Positions 19,073 through 28,667 are shown, counted from the stretch's first letter. The stretch is 64,000 bases of DNA from Pseudomonas sp. Fl4BN1 (GCF_009908285.1 NZ_JAAARM010000005.1:62001-126000), one strand, 5' to 3'. A program made the numbers and translations. The notes: generated from the sequence alone by a model not told the origin.

Positions 19073-20122
19073 CTACCACCGAAAACGCAGTTGCGCTTCA
19101 GGAGCTGGCGCAACCGCTGGCACCGCCCCATCAGCACCTTGCACTGGCATCTGCGAAGCCTGGGCCTCACCGGCGGTAAGCTCCTGCAACTTGGCCAGCG
19201 ACAATTGCGCCCGCAACTGCTCCGCACTGCCGTTGACTCGATAGACGATCCGGTCACCCTCGACGCGATGCAACTGCGCACCAAAAGGCTCCAGGAGGTG
19301 CCCCAGTGCCGCGTAGTGCTCCAGGGTCATACCCTGGACCTCCAGCAACTGCTCGCTGGATGCACCCGGACGGGTGACGAAACGCGGCGCCAGACGCTGA
19401 CTCACCGCCAGCAGCACCGCATCGGCCAGGGCCGCAGTATCGGCACCCTGAACAGAGCCCTGCTCTTTCTGGTCCCCCAGCCATAGTCGCCACTTGGCCT
19501 GCCATTGACCGCCCTCTTCACGGGCATGTACCGCTAGCAGAGCATCGGCGCCATAACGCTCCGAGGCCTCACGCAAAGGGGCCGGATCGGTGCCTTCAAG
19601 ATTCGGCGCGGTGGCGACGATCTGTTCGTTCAGGTCCCCCAGGGGCAAACGCAGTGGCAAGCCGCGATGCTGGGCCGCGCGCCGCAAGGGCGCAGCACTG
19701 GCCTGGCCATCTCCCACCAGGCTTGAACCCTCAGTGGAGTCGCTCAGCCACCAACCGAGGATCGACGGCCGATTGCTGCCCCACAGCGACAGCCCCGCCT
19801 GCCGCAGGGCGCGATCGGTGCTGACCGGATCGAAATCCACCTGCAGGCTTTCCGGCGGCCCGGCGTCGTAGCCGTATTGGCTGATGATTTGTTGCGGGTC
19901 CTTGCGGATCGCCGCCAGCCCCTGCCCCTGCGCTGCCTTGGGGTCACCCGTGAGGCGCAGCACCAGGGTTTCCAACGCCCGCTGGGTGGCCTGATCCCGC
20001 TCTTCAGGAGCCTGGCTGCTCACCGGCTCACGCACTTGATACAGACCATTGAGGGTTTCGGCATGACTCGCCAGGCTGACCAATGACAAACAGCCCACAA
20101 ACAGAAATTTACCCAGACGCAT
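19073..20122 (-). CDS. DUF2066 family exported protein
   Basis: This 349-residue protein has a Sec signal peptide (hydrophobic run followed by SHAETLNGLYQV). The N-terminal domain matches DUF2066 in style: VREPVSSQAPEERDQATQRALETLVLRLTGD, then DRALRQAGLSLWGSNRPSILGWWL. The function is unknown in the family. A location in the periplasm is inferred. It is next to the PerM-type gene downstream and divergent from purM, which is the usual pseudomonad arrangement. Confidence 0.8.
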   Translation of the reverse strand: MRLGKFLFVGCLSLVSLASHAETLNGLYQVREPVSSQAPEERDQATQRALETLVLRLTGDPKAAQGQGLAAIRKDPQQIISQYGYDAGPPESLQVDFDPVSTDRALRQAGLSLWGSNRPSILGWWLSDSTEGSSLVGDGQASAAPLRRAAQHRGLPLRLPLGDLNEQIVATAPNLEGTDPAPLREASERYGADALLAVHAREEGGQWQAKWRLWLGDQKEQGSVQGADTAALADAVLLAVSQRLAPRFVTRPGASSEQLLEVQGMTLEHYAALGHLLEPFGAQLHRVEGDRIVYRVNGSAEQLRAQLSLAKLQELTAGEAQASQMPVQGADGAVPAVAPAPEAQLRFRW

Positions 20123-20507
20123 GGAAGATTCCCGACGACAAAAAAACGATTGAAACAGCGCGCATGACTCACTGCGAACAAGGCTGTGACCACAAGCCCC
20201 GGCGAAACATTCACCTCTCGCCCGATTGTTTTCGCGCTGTCATAACGATAGCCACTTGAGCGCTATACCTTATACAGGCATGGGCAGGAGCACCAACACG
20301 GCCAATCAGGGTTTTTTTAACCCGATATACCTCTACCCGTCGGCCCGAGGATGGCCGCTGCCCCTCAAGCCTGATAAAATCGCGCGCCTTCGCAGACCGG
20401 CATCAGCTGGGCACCCTGAAACATTTTTGCGGCGATTGCGCCCGCAGTGTTTCGGCAGTCTCACTGGTTCGGTCGATACCCCTGAATCCCCCCTAAAGGC
20501 CTGGATC
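20123..20507. other. Intergenic region between DUF2066 and purM
   Basis: This 385-base divergent region must hold the promoters of both flanking genes. I see several AT-rich hexamer-like sites (GATAAAAT near 20376, TATACCTTATACA near 20265) and a weak hairpin GGGTT-TTTTT-AACCC at 20309-20323, but no confident promoter or operator. Confidence 0.4.
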
Positions 20508-21566
20508 ATGAGCAAGCAACCCTCCCTGAGCTACAAAGACGCCGGTGTAGACATCGACGCCGGTGAAGCATTGGTCGAACGCATCAAGAGCGTGGCCAAG
20601 CGCACTGCGCGCCCGGAAGTCATGGGCGGCCTGGGCGGTTTCGGCGCCCTCTGCGAAATCCCGGCCGGCTACAAACAACCTGTACTGGTTTCCGGCACCG
20701 ACGGCGTCGGCACCAAGCTGCGCCTGGCCTTGAACCTGAACAAGCACGACAGCATCGGCATCGATCTGGTGGCCATGTGCGTCAACGACCTGGTGGTCTG
20801 TGGTGCAGAGCCGCTGTTCTTCCTCGACTACTATGCGACCGGCAAGCTGAACGTAGACACCGCCGCTCAAGTGGTGACCGGTATCGGTGCAGGTTGCGAA
20901 CTCTCCGGCTGCTCCCTGGTCGGCGGCGAAACTGCTGAAATGCCTGGCATGTACGAAGGCGAAGACTACGACCTGGCCGGCTTCTGCGTCGGCGTCGTGG
21001 AAAAGGCCGAAATCATCGACGGCTCGAAAGTTGCCGCCGGCGATGCCCTGCTGGCCCTGCCTTCCTCCGGCCCGCACTCCAACGGCTACTCGCTGATCCG
21101 CAAGATCATCGAAGTCTCCGGCGCCGACATCGAAAGCATCCAGCTGGACGGCAAGCCACTGACCGAGCTGCTGATGGCCCCGACCCGCATCTACGTCAAA
21201 CCGCTGCTGAAGCTGATCAAGGACACTGGCGCAGTCAAGGCCATGGCCCACATCACTGGTGGCGGCCTGCTGGACAACATCCCGCGCGTGCTGCCAAAAG
21301 GCGCCCAGGCCGTGGTCGACGTGGCGAGCTGGAAACGCCCGGCAGTCTTCGATTGGTTGCAAGAGAAAGGCAACGTCGACGAACACGAAATGCACCGCGT
21401 ACTGAACTGCGGCGTAGGCATGATTATCTGCGTAGCTCAGGACCAGGTTGAAAATGCCCTGAAGGTCCTGCGTGAAGCCGGCGAGCAGCCTTGGGTCATC
21501 GGCCAGATCGCCGCCGCCGCCGAAGGCGCGGCCCAGGTCGAACTGAAGAACCTCAAGGCCCACTGA
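20508..21566 (+). CDS. purM: Phosphoribosylformylglycinamidine cyclo-ligase (AIR synthetase)
   Basis: PurM closes the imidazole ring in de novo purine synthesis, converting FGAM to AIR with ATP. The 352-residue protein has the family length. Visible motifs are [20 protein letters not shown] at the start, [44 protein letters not shown], and [13 protein letters not shown]. The ATG at 20508 is used because the family begins [13 protein letters not shown]; the open frame upstream is not typical. The stop overlaps the possible purN start (TGATG). Confidence 0.96.
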   Translation: MSKQPSLSYKDAGVDIDAGEALVERIKSVAKRTARPEVMGGLGGFGALCEIPAGYKQPVLVSGTDGVGTKLRLALNLNKHDSIGIDLVAMCVNDLVVCGAEPLFFLDYYATGKLNVDTAAQVVTGIGAGCELSGCSLVGGETAEMPGMYEGEDYDLAGFCVGVVEKAEIIDGSKVAAGDALLALPSSGPHSNGYSLIRKIIEVSGADIESIQLDGKPLTELLMAPTRIYVKPLLKLIKDTGAVKAMAHITGGGLLDNIPRVLPKGAQAVVDVASWKRPAVFDWLQEKGNVDEHEMHRVLNCGVGMIICVAQDQVENALKVLREAGEQPWVIGQIAAAAEGAAQVELKNLKAH

Positions 21567-22228
21567 TGCAAGAGCGGATGTCGCCGACCTGTGATGTTGT
21601 GGTGCTGCTGTCCGGCACCGGCAGTAACCTGCAAGCCCTGATCGACAGCGCGCAAACCGACGACAGTCCGGTGCGCATCGCTGCCGTGATCTCCAACCGC
21701 GCTGACGCCTATGGCCTGCAGCGCGCCAAGGAGGCGGGTATCGCTACCCGCTTCCTCGATCACACCACCTTCGAAGGCCGCGAGGCCTTCGATCAAGGGC
21801 TGATCGAACTGATCGACACCTTCCAACCGAAACTGGTGGTGCTGGCCGGATTCATGCGCATTCTCAGCGCCGGGTTCGTCCGCCACTATCAGGGCCGCCT
21901 GTTGAATATCCATCCTTCGCTGCTGCCCAAATACAAAGGGTTACACACTCATCAGCGTGCGCTGGAGGCCGGAGACACCGAGCACGGTTGCAGCGTGCAC
22001 TTTGTCACCGAGGAACTCGATGGCGGACCACTGGTCGTACAGGCTGTGATCCCGGTAGAGTTGCACGACTCGCCGCAAAGCCTGGCGCAGCGAGTGCACA
22101 CCCAGGAACACCGGATTTACCCCATGGCCGTACGCTGGTTTGCCGAAGGTCGGCTGACGCTCGGCGATCAGGGTGCTTTACTGGATGGTCAATTACTGGC
22201 CACCAGCGGCTATTTGATTCGAACCTAG
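21566..22228 (+). CDS. purN: Phosphoribosylglycinamide formyltransferase 1
   Basis: PurN transfers a formyl group from 10-formyltetrahydrofolate to GAR, an earlier step of the purine route than PurM. The protein has about 220 residues. It shows LLSGTGSNLQALID near the N terminus, AVISNRADAYGL, LAGFMRILSAGFV, the catalytic region NIHPSLLPKYKGLHTHQRAL and SVHFVTEELDGGPLVVQ. The start is either ATG 21566 (sharing an A with the purM stop, with AAGG upstream) or ATG 21578 (with AAGAG just before it); both are plausible. purM and purN are coupled, and a DUF3108 gene follows after 8 bases. Confidence 0.95.
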   Translation: MQERMSPTCDVVVLLSGTGSNLQALIDSAQTDDSPVRIAAVISNRADAYGLQRAKEAGIATRFLDHTTFEGREAFDQGLIELIDTFQPKLVVLAGFMRILSAGFVRHYQGRLLNIHPSLLPKYKGLHTHQRALEAGDTEHGCSVHFVTEELDGGPLVVQAVIPVELHDSPQSLAQRVHTQEHRIYPMAVRWFAEGRLTLGDQGALLDGQLLATSGYLIRT

Positions 22229-22236
22229 GAGATTTT

Positions 22237-22950
22237 ATGCGTCGCGCCCTGCTCTTCGCTTGTGCTCTGTTCGCCCTGCCAGCTGTGCAGGCGGCAGACC
22301 TTCACCCGTTCTCCGCCAGCTACACCGCTGACTGGAAGCAGCTGCCCATGAGCGGCACTGCTGAACGCAGCCTGGAAAAAACCGCCAGCGGCGCCTGGAA
22401 ACTCAGCTTCAAGGCTTCGATGATGATCGCCAGCCTGAGCGAGGAAAGCACCCTGACCCTGGACAAGGACACTCTGGTGCCCCAGTCCTATCACTTCGAG
22501 CGTGGCGGTCTGGGCAAGGCCAAGAAAGCCGACCTGGACTTCGATTGGAACGCGAAGATGGTCACTGGCACCGACCGTGGCGATGCGGTCAAGTTGCCAC
22601 TGAACAGCGGCATGGTGGACAAATCCACCTACCAGTTGGCCCTGCAGCATGACGTGGCCGCGGGCAAGAAGACCATGAGCTATCAGGTGGTCGATGGCGG
22701 CGAAGTCGATACCTATGACTTCCGCGTCCTGGGCTCGGAGAAGGTCGATACCAAGGCCGGCCAGATCGATGCAATCAAGGTCGAGCGCGTGCGCGATCCG
22801 ACACAAAGCAAACGCACCACCGTGATGTGGTTCGCCAAGGACTGGGATTATCTGCTGGTGCGCCTGCAGCAGGTGGAAACCGACGGCAAGGAGTACAACA
22901 TCATGCTCCTCAACGGCACCGTCAACGGCAAGACGGTCAAAGGCAGCTGA
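22237..22950 (+). CDS. DUF3108 family exported protein
   Basis: This 237-residue protein has a signal peptide (RRALLFACALFALPAVQAADL) and is likely periplasmic. The body shows the DUF3108 pattern: FSASYTADWKQLPMSGTAERSLEK, then SYHFERGGLGKAKKADLDFDW and KVERVRDPTQSKRTTVMWFAKDWDYLLVRLQQ. The function is not known. The ribosome site AGGAG is 8 bases before the ATG and overlaps the end of purN, so it is likely transcribed with the purine genes. A terminator follows. Confidence 0.85.
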   Translation: MRRALLFACALFALPAVQAADLHPFSASYTADWKQLPMSGTAERSLEKTASGAWKLSFKASMMIASLSEESTLTLDKDTLVPQSYHFERGGLGKAKKADLDFDWNAKMVTGTDRGDAVKLPLNSGMVDKSTYQLALQHDVAAGKKTMSYQVVDGGEVDTYDFRVLGSEKVDTKAGQIDAIKVERVRDPTQSKRTTVMWFAKDWDYLLVRLQQVETDGKEYNIMLLNGTVNGKTVKGS

Positions 22951-22964
22951 GCCTGAGACAGAAC

Positions 22965-22993
22965 AAAGCCTCGCGAATGCGGGGCTTTTTTTT
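22965..22993 (+). terminator. Rho-independent terminator of purM-purN-DUF3108
   Basis: The hairpin AAAGCCTCGC / GCGGGGCTTT (with one G-T pair) has a 4-base loop and is followed by a run of T residues, 15 bases after the DUF3108 stop. Confidence 0.85.
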
Positions 22994-23154
22994 GCTCTGG
23001 ATTTACTGGCAGGCCCGGCCGCTGGAGCGTAAAGCAAGGCCGCGAAGATGAAACTTTTGTCATGAAACTTCCCGCCCTGCGGCCAAATGTCACGGTTTCC
23101 GCGGGCCACAGGATTATCTTCAATCCTGCAAGGGTCTGTTGCATTTCCAGGCAA

Positions 23155-23182
23155 TTTACTTAGCAAGCTAACAAAATATATA
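23155..23182 (+). promoter_or_regulatory. Promoter with SlyA-type palindrome TTAGCAAGCTAA
   Basis: A -10-like TATATA (23177-23182) and a -35-like TTTACT (23155-23160) have a 16-base spacer. Between them is TTAGCAAGCTAA (23160-23171), identical to the published consensus site of the MarR-family regulator SlyA. It lies 64 bases upstream of a 62-residue gene. A repressor bound here would block RNA polymerase. Confidence 0.55.
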
Positions 23183-23234
23183 ACAGAGTCCTGCACACGC
23201 CTTGCTGCAGATCAACAGAGATTGGAGCTAGCAG

Positions 23235-23423
23235 ATGACTGTAAAAGTAACTGAACGCGACGATTCACATATGTCCCATGAAGGCGTAGCCGCGGGTGTA
23301 CGGATCTGGGATGTACATCAACAAGACTTGCTGGTGGGCATGTTCCACTCCGAGACCGATGCCCACAGCTACAAGGCTGAACTGGAAAAGCTCGAGCAGA
23401 ACCGCGCGCCCCAGAGTTCCTGA
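23235..23423 (+). CDS. Small protein of unknown function (62 aa)
   Basis: I do not recognise a named family. The 62-residue product is soluble, charged, and lacks a signal peptide: MTVKVTERDD, then VAAGVRIWDVHQQDLLVGMFHS, then a charged helix AHSYKAELEKLEQN. The ribosome site TTGGAG is well placed. It stands alone, with its own promoter carrying a SlyA-like operator and a bidirectional terminator after it, so it is a small regulated gene. Confidence 0.7.
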   Translation: MTVKVTERDDSHMSHEGVAAGVRIWDVHQQDLLVGMFHSETDAHSYKAELEKLEQNRAPQSS

Positions 23424-23484
23424 CTCGACGTCAGCGCAGGAGTGCCGGGATCTCCACGCGGATCACCCGCCTCTCCCATAAACA

Positions 23485-23511
23485 AAAAACCCCGCCATGA
23501 GCGGGGTTTTT
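23485..23511. terminator. Bidirectional terminator
   Basis: A strong hairpin AAAAACCCCGC / GCGGGGTTTTT with a 5-base loop has A and T runs on both sides. It serves the convergent 62-aa gene and the DUF2058 gene. Confidence 0.9.
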
Positions 23512-23524
23512 CGTCAGTGGTGGC

Positions 23525-24064
23525 TTACCACATCAGATCATCGGGAATCTGATAGGCCGCATACGGATCATCCTCATCCGGTGCCTCGGTAGGCGTGTTC
23601 AGCTGCACGATACGACGCGGGTCGCGCTCCTGGATCTTCAGCGCCGCCTCGCGTGGAATCACCTCATAACCGCCGCCATGATGGACGATCGCCAGAGAGC
23701 CGCTGCTGAGCTTGTTGCGCATCAGGGTATTCACCGACAGGCGCTTGACCTTCTTGTCGTCGACGAAGTTGTAGTAGTCCTCAGTGGTCAGCTTGGGCAA
23801 ACGCGAGACTTCGATCAACTGCTTGATCTGTGCCACACGAGCCTTTTGCTCAGCCTTCTCCTGCTGCTGACGGTTGAGCTCCTGGTCACGCTTGACCTTC
23901 TCGGCCATGGCTTCCTGGGCTGCGCGCTGCTGGGAATCATCCAGCTCGATCTGACCTTTGTGGGCCAGACGCTGCTGCTTCTGCTTGTCTTTGCCGACCT
24001 GCTTGGCCTGCTTTTGATTGACCAGCCCTGCTTTGAGCAACTGGTCGCGAAGGGAAATACTCAT
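23525..24064 (-). CDS. DUF2058 (YaiL-type) protein
   Basis: This 179-residue cytoplasmic protein has the DUF2058 layout: SLRDQLLKAGLVNQKQAKQ at the start, a long highly charged helical stretch (residues 25-90, rich in K, E and Q), then a compact C-terminal part with YNFVDDKKVKRLSVN and LAIVHHGGGYEVIPREAALKI. Members are linked to nucleoid or RNA association in other species, but the role is unclear. It follows mazG by 26 bases on the same strand. Confidence 0.85.
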   Translation of the reverse strand: MSISLRDQLLKAGLVNQKQAKQVGKDKQKQQRLAHKGQIELDDSQQRAAQEAMAEKVKRDQELNRQQQEKAEQKARVAQIKQLIEVSRLPKLTTEDYYNFVDDKKVKRLSVNTLMRNKLSSGSLAIVHHGGGYEVIPREAALKIQERDPRRIVQLNTPTEAPDEDDPYAAYQIPDDLMW

Positions 24065-24090
24065 GGTACTTACTCACTTAGGCAACGGCC

Positions 24091-24924
24091 TCAGCCACAG
24101 CTGGGCAAATTCTTTTCCTGACGTTTGGCTTCGCCCCACAGGGCATCCAACTCTTCGAGGGTGCAATCTTCCATGGGACGACGGGTATCGCGCAATGCCT
24201 GCTCGATAAATCGAAAGCGTCTGTCGAACTTGGCATTGGCGCCACGCAAGGCCGTTTCCGGATCAACCTTGAGGTGCCTGGCCAGGTTAACCACGACAAA
24301 CAACAGGTCGCCGATTTCATCGGTGATCGCTGCCGGGTCATTGTCGGCCATGGCCTCCAACACTTCATCCAGTTCCTCGCGGACCTTGTCCACCACTGGC
24401 AGGGTCTCCGGCCAGTCGAAACCGACCTGGGCCGCACGCTTTTGCAACTTGGCGGCGCGGGACAAGGCCGGCAGGGCTACCGGCACATCGTCCAGCAAGG
24501 ACAACTGCTGAGGGGCGTCGGACTTCTCCGCGCGCTCCTCGGCCTTGATCTGCTCCCAGCGTTCCTTGACCTGCTCTTCATTGAGCCGCGGGATGTCCAG
24601 CGACGCATACAGATCTCCGGTGGGGAACACATGAGGGTGACGCCGAATCAGTTTGCGAGTGATGCTGTCCACCACTCCGTCGAATTCGAAGCGCCCTTCC
24701 TCCCGGGCCAGCTGGCTGTAATACACCACCTGGAACAGCAGGTCCCCCAGCTCACCCTGCAAGTGGTCGAAGTCGCCGCGCTCGATAGCGTCGGCCACTT
24801 CATAGGCCTCTTCCAGGGTATGGGGGACGATGCTGGCGTAATTCTGCTTGATGTCCCAGGGGCAGCCGTATTGCGGGTCCCGCAGGCGCGCCATCAGGTG
24901 GAGCAGGTCTTCAAGGCTGTACAT
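24091..24924 (-). CDS. mazG: Nucleoside triphosphate pyrophosphohydrolase MazG
   Basis: MazG hydrolyses nucleoside triphosphates to monophosphates and pyrophosphate and helps to lower ppGpp-linked stress and damaged nucleotides. The 277-residue protein has two MazG domains. The first has CPWDIKQNYASIVPHTLEEAYEVADAI with the metal-binding ExxE...ExxD in QGELGDLLFQVVYYS; the second has REELDEVLEAMADND and DEIGDLLFVVVNLARHL. The ATG at 24924 with GGATGAA upstream is preferred over one 12 bases earlier. It lies 24 bases downstream of relA, as in other gamma-proteobacteria. Confidence 0.94.
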   Translation of the reverse strand: MYSLEDLLHLMARLRDPQYGCPWDIKQNYASIVPHTLEEAYEVADAIERGDFDHLQGELGDLLFQVVYYSQLAREEGRFEFDGVVDSITRKLIRRHPHVFPTGDLYASLDIPRLNEEQVKERWEQIKAEERAEKSDAPQQLSLLDDVPVALPALSRAAKLQKRAAQVGFDWPETLPVVDKVREELDEVLEAMADNDPAAITDEIGDLLFVVVNLARHLKVDPETALRGANAKFDRRFRFIEQALRDTRRPMEDCTLEELDALWGEAKRQEKNLPSCG

Positions 24925-24948
24925 CAGTTCATCCATTTCATACAGGCA

Positions 24949-27192
24949 TCAGGGGGTCCGGTTGCGCCGGGTCTCAATGATGTTCGGCAACTGGGAAATC
25001 CGCCCCAACAGGCGTCCCAACGCGTCCAGCCCCGGAATCTCGATGGTCAGGGACATCAACGCAGTGTTGTCCTCCTTGTTCGAGCGGGTGTTGACCGCCA
25101 GCACGTTGATCCGCTCGTTGAGCAGCACCTGGGACACATCACGCAGCAGGCCGGAACGGTCGTAGGCACGAATGATGATATCCACCGGATAGGTCAGCAC
25201 CGGCACCGGCCCCCAGCTGACCTGGATAATCCGCTCTGGTTCGCGACCGGATAACTGCAGCACCGAAGCGCAATCCTGGCGGTGAATGCTCACGCCCCGG
25301 CCCTGGGTGATGTAACCGACGATCGCATCCCCCGGCAACGGCTGACAGCAGCCAGCCATCTGAGTCATCAGGTTGCCCACACCCTGAATCTGAATGTCGC
25401 CACGCTTGCCTGGCTTGTAGCCGGTAGCCTTGCGTGGGATCAGCTCCAACTGTTCGTTACCGCGCTCGGGCTCCACCAACTGCTGGGCCAGGTTGACCAG
25501 TTGCGCCAGCCGCAGATCGCCCGCCCCCAAGGCTGCGAACATGTCTTCGGCAGTCTTCATGTTGGCCTTGTCGGCCAGCTTGTCGAAGTCCACCTGCGGC
25601 AGGCCAAGACGATTCAGCTCGCGTTCCAGCAAAGTCTTGCCGGCGGCGACGTTCTGGTCTCGCGCCTGCAACTTGAACCAGTGGACGATCTTCGCCCGCG
25701 CCCTGGAAGTGGTGACATAACCCAGGTTCGGGTTCAGCCAGTCGCGGCTCGGGGTGCCGTGCTTGCTGGTGATGATCTCTACCTGCTCACCGGTCTGCAG
25801 GCTGTAGTTGAGCGGCACGATGCGCCCGTTGATCTTCGCGCCCCGGCAGTTATGGCCGATCTCGGTGTGCACCCGGTAGGCGAAGTCCAGCGGTGTGGCG
25901 CCCTTGGGCAGGTCGATGGCGTGACCGTCAGGGGTGAAGATGTACACCCGGTCCGGCTCGATATCCACCCGCAACTGTTCGGCCAGGCCGCCGATATCCC
26001 CCAGCTCCTCGTGCCATTCCAGCACCTGGCGCAACCAGGAGATTTTCTCTTCGTAATGGTTGGAACCGGACTTGACGTCGGTACCCTTGTATTTCCAGTG
26101 CGCGCAAACCCCCAGCTCAGCCTCTTCGTGCATGGCATGGGTGCGGATCTGTACTTCCAGCACCTTGCCCTCGGGACCGATCACCGCAGTGTGCAGCGAG
26201 CGGTAGCCGTTTTCCTTGGGGTTGGCGATGTAGTCGTCGAACTCCTTGGGAATGTGCCGCCACAGGGTATGCACGATACCCAGCGCGGTATAGCAATCGC
26301 GCATTTCCGGCACCAGCACCCGCACTGCACGCACATCGTAGATCTGACTGAATTCCAGGCCCTTGCGCTGCATTTTGCGCCAGATGGAATAGATGTGTTT
26401 GGCCCGGCCGCTGATGTCCGCATTGACCCCGGTGGCCTGCAGTTCGTTTTGCAGCTGGTTCATCACGTCGGAGATGAAACGCTCGCGATCCAGGCGCCGC
26501 TCATGCAGCAACTTGGCGATCTGCTTGTACTGCTCGGGCTCCAGGTAACGGAAAGACAGGTCCTCCAGTTCCCATTTGATATGCCCAATGCCCAGGCGGT
26601 GGGCCAGGGGCGCATAAATGTCGAAGACCTCCCGGGCAACCCGGTTGCGTTTCTCTTCGTCGGCGCTTTTCACCGCGCGAATGGCGCAGGTGCGCTCGGC
26701 CAGCTTGATCAGTGCGACCCGCACATCATCGACCATGGCCACCAGCATCTTGCGCAGGTTTTCCACCTGGGCCTGAGTGCCAAGTACCAATGATTGACGG
26801 GGACTGAGACTGGCGGTGATGGCGGCCATGCGCAGCACGCCATCGATCAGCTTGGCCACCACCGTACCAAAGCGCTGGCTGACCGCCGGCAACTGGATCT
26901 GGCCTTCACGGACGCCGCGGTACAGCACCGCGGCAACCAGCGAATCCTGATCCAGCTTGAGGTCGGCGAGGATCTCTGCGATCCCCAGGCCGGTACTGAA
27001 ACTCGACACATCCTCGGAGCTCTGCCCCTTGACCGCGATGTGTTGCAACTCTGCCTCACGAGCGAACTCGCAGGCTTCTTTCAAGGCTTCACGATCCAGT
27101 GCCACATCGACGCTGACCGTATGATCGAGCCATGCCTCGAGATTGATACTGCCGTCGGTGTTGATCGGCTGGTGCGCTCTCACCTGTACCAT
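24949..27192 (-). CDS. relA: GTP pyrophosphokinase RelA ((p)ppGpp synthetase)
   Basis: RelA makes (p)ppGpp at stalled ribosomes during amino-acid starvation. The 747-residue protein has the long RSH layout: an N-terminal pseudo-hydrolase domain, a synthetase domain (VRALVPEMRDCYTALGIVH..., near residues 250-380), TGS (DRVYIFTPDGHAIDLPKGAT), zinc-finger/helical region and C-terminal ACT (LLRDVSQVLLNERINVL). In the N-terminal domain the HD pair of active hydrolases is replaced by YR (residues 91-92, AAVLYRGV), so it should be synthesis-only. The start ATG at 27192 gives MVQVRAHQPIN. A two-tier stem-loop lies in the leader, and mazG follows. Confidence 0.95.
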   Translation of the reverse strand: MVQVRAHQPINTDGSINLEAWLDHTVSVDVALDREALKEACEFAREAELQHIAVKGQSSEDVSSFSTGLGIAEILADLKLDQDSLVAAVLYRGVREGQIQLPAVSQRFGTVVAKLIDGVLRMAAITASLSPRQSLVLGTQAQVENLRKMLVAMVDDVRVALIKLAERTCAIRAVKSADEEKRNRVAREVFDIYAPLAHRLGIGHIKWELEDLSFRYLEPEQYKQIAKLLHERRLDRERFISDVMNQLQNELQATGVNADISGRAKHIYSIWRKMQRKGLEFSQIYDVRAVRVLVPEMRDCYTALGIVHTLWRHIPKEFDDYIANPKENGYRSLHTAVIGPEGKVLEVQIRTHAMHEEAELGVCAHWKYKGTDVKSGSNHYEEKISWLRQVLEWHEELGDIGGLAEQLRVDIEPDRVYIFTPDGHAIDLPKGATPLDFAYRVHTEIGHNCRGAKINGRIVPLNYSLQTGEQVEIITSKHGTPSRDWLNPNLGYVTTSRARAKIVHWFKLQARDQNVAAGKTLLERELNRLGLPQVDFDKLADKANMKTAEDMFAALGAGDLRLAQLVNLAQQLVEPERGNEQLELIPRKATGYKPGKRGDIQIQGVGNLMTQMAGCCQPLPGDAIVGYITQGRGVSIHRQDCASVLQLSGREPERIIQVSWGPVPVLTYPVDIIIRAYDRSGLLRDVSQVLLNERINVLAVNTRSNKEDNTALMSLTIEIPGLDALGRLLGRISQLPNIIETRRNRTP

Positions 27193-27247
27193 CTTGCTTT
27201 ACCTTCCCTACGACGCACATTCAATGCGTCAAATCGCTGACCTTCAA

Positions 27248-27290
27248 CTGTCAGGCCTTGCTCGCAGGGCCAGCGAGCCATGCCTGACAG
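27248..27290. other. Two-tier stem-loop in the rlmD-relA gap
   Basis: The outer stem CTGTCAGGC / GCCTGACAG (9 bp) encloses an inner stem GCTCGC / GCGAGC. There is no T tract, so it is not a typical terminator. It sits 56 bases upstream of the relA start and 25 bases after the rlmD stop, so it may be a leader structure or an mRNA end. Confidence 0.5.
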
Positions 27291-27314
27291 GCCAGTCGGA
27301 TTAGACAAGCCATC

Positions 27315-28667
27315 CTAGCTCGCTTCGAATAACGCCATGGCCTCGACATGCGCCGTCTGAGGAAACATATCGAGAATCCCGGCACGTTTTAACCGATAGC
27401 CCTGCTTGATCAATTCGACCGTGTCACGGGCCAAAGTTGCCGGGTTGCATGACACATACACCAACCGTTTGGCACCCAGGCTCGCCAACTGGCGGACCAC
27501 CTCGAAAGCACCGTCACGGGGTGGGTCCAAGAGTACCGCAGAAAAGCCTTCATCGGCCCACTCGGCAGCACTCAGAGGCTGGGATAAATCGGCTTGAAAA
27601 AAGCGCGTGTTATGCAAATTGTTGCTGAGAGCATTTTCCGCGGCTCGCGCCACCATGGTTGCCACGCCTTCCACCGCCACCACTTCCCGTACCTGTCGGG
27701 CCAACGGCAAGGCAAAGTTGCCCAGGCCACAGAACAGGTCCAGCACCCGTTCGTGGGCTTGTGGCGCCAACCACTCCAGGGCCTGGGCCACCATGGCTTC
27801 GTTGACCCCGGCATTGACCTGGACGAAGTCTCCAGGCCGATAAGCCAGCTGCAGATCCCACGATTCCAGGCGATAACCCAGAGCCTGTGATGGATCGAAC
27901 GGCTGCGGCTCGCCTTCACCGTGCAACCACAACTGCGCTTGATGGAAGTCGCAGAAGTCCTTGAGGATTCCAAGATCACTCTCGGACAAAGGCGCCATAT
28001 GCCGTAGCAGCACAGCCAGGGCCGAGCCACTGAACAGCTCCACATGCCCCAGCGCCTGAGGTTTGCTCAAGCGTCGCAGCATCGCCGGCAAGCGGCTCAT
28101 GATGGGCTGCAATGCCTGTACCAACACCGGGCAATCGTCGATGGCGACAATGTCCTGGCTGCCGGCAGCACGGAACCCAACTGCCAGGTGCTTGCCCTTG
28201 GCATCCCAGCGCACCGCCACCCGGGCACGACGTCGATAACCGAACTCCGGGCCACTCAAGGGCGCCGCCCAAACCTCGGGTTCAACACCCGCGATCTTGC
28301 TCAACTGCTCAGCAAGCATGCGCTGTTTCAGGGCAAGCTGTTCTGCATGGGGCAAATGCTGGACGCTGCACCCGCCGCAACGCCCGGCATGAGCACAAGC
28401 CGCCGGACGGCGCAGTTCGCTGGCGCTGAAAACCCGCTCGGTACGGGCCTCCACCACTTTGCCGTGGGCGCCCAACACTCGCGCTTCGACTTCTTCACCG
28501 GCCAGGGCACCGCTGACGAACCAGGTGCGCCCCTCGACAAAGGCAATGCCGCGACCGTCGTTGGCCAAGCGCTGGATGCTCAGACGCTGTTTTTTGCCCA
28601 CAGGAACCTGTGGCGCCCGGGTGCCGCCAGCAGGCTGGAAGCGCAGGCCTCTCTCGTGCTTAGCCAT
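27315..28667 (-). CDS. rlmD: 23S rRNA (uracil-1939-C5)-methyltransferase RlmD
   Basis: RlmD methylates U1939 of 23S rRNA with SAM. The 450-residue protein has an N-terminal TRAM domain ([28 protein letters not shown]), a [4Fe-4S] cysteine cluster in [15 protein letters not shown], and the RNA m5U methyltransferase domain with [23 protein letters not shown] and the catalytic Cys in [13 protein letters not shown]. The ATG at 28667 shares its A with the cysM stop (TGATG); a TTG one codon upstream is less likely. It is translated with cysM. Confidence 0.94.
   Translation of the reverse strand: MAKHERGLRFQPAGGTRAPQVPVGKKQRLSIQRLANDGRGIAFVEGRTWFVSGALAGEEVEARVLGAHGKVVEARTERVFSASELRRPAACAHAGRCGGCSVQHLPHAEQLALKQRMLAEQLSKIAGVEPEVWAAPLSGPEFGYRRRARVAVRWDAKGKHLAVGFRAAGSQDIVAIDDCPVLVQALQPIMSRLPAMLRRLSKPQALGHVELFSGSALAVLLRHMAPLSESDLGILKDFCDFHQAQLWLHGEGEPQPFDPSQALGYRLESWDLQLAYRPGDFVQVNAGVNEAMVAQALEWLAPQAHERVLDLFCGLGNFALPLARQVREVVAVEGVATMVARAAENALSNNLHNTRFFQADLSQPLSAAEWADEGFSAVLLDPPRDGAFEVVRQLASLGAKRLVYVSCNPATLARDTVELIKQGYRLKRAGILDMFPQTAHVEAMALFEAS

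Noticed and set aside
20493..21563. Long minus-strand frame opposite purM
   Set aside because: It is a shadow of the well-supported purM gene, with biased composition and no recognisable domain.
23048..23070. Direct repeat ATGAAACTT with 14-bp offset
   Set aside because: It is short, in no clear relation to a promoter, and does not fit Pho or sigma-E type sites.
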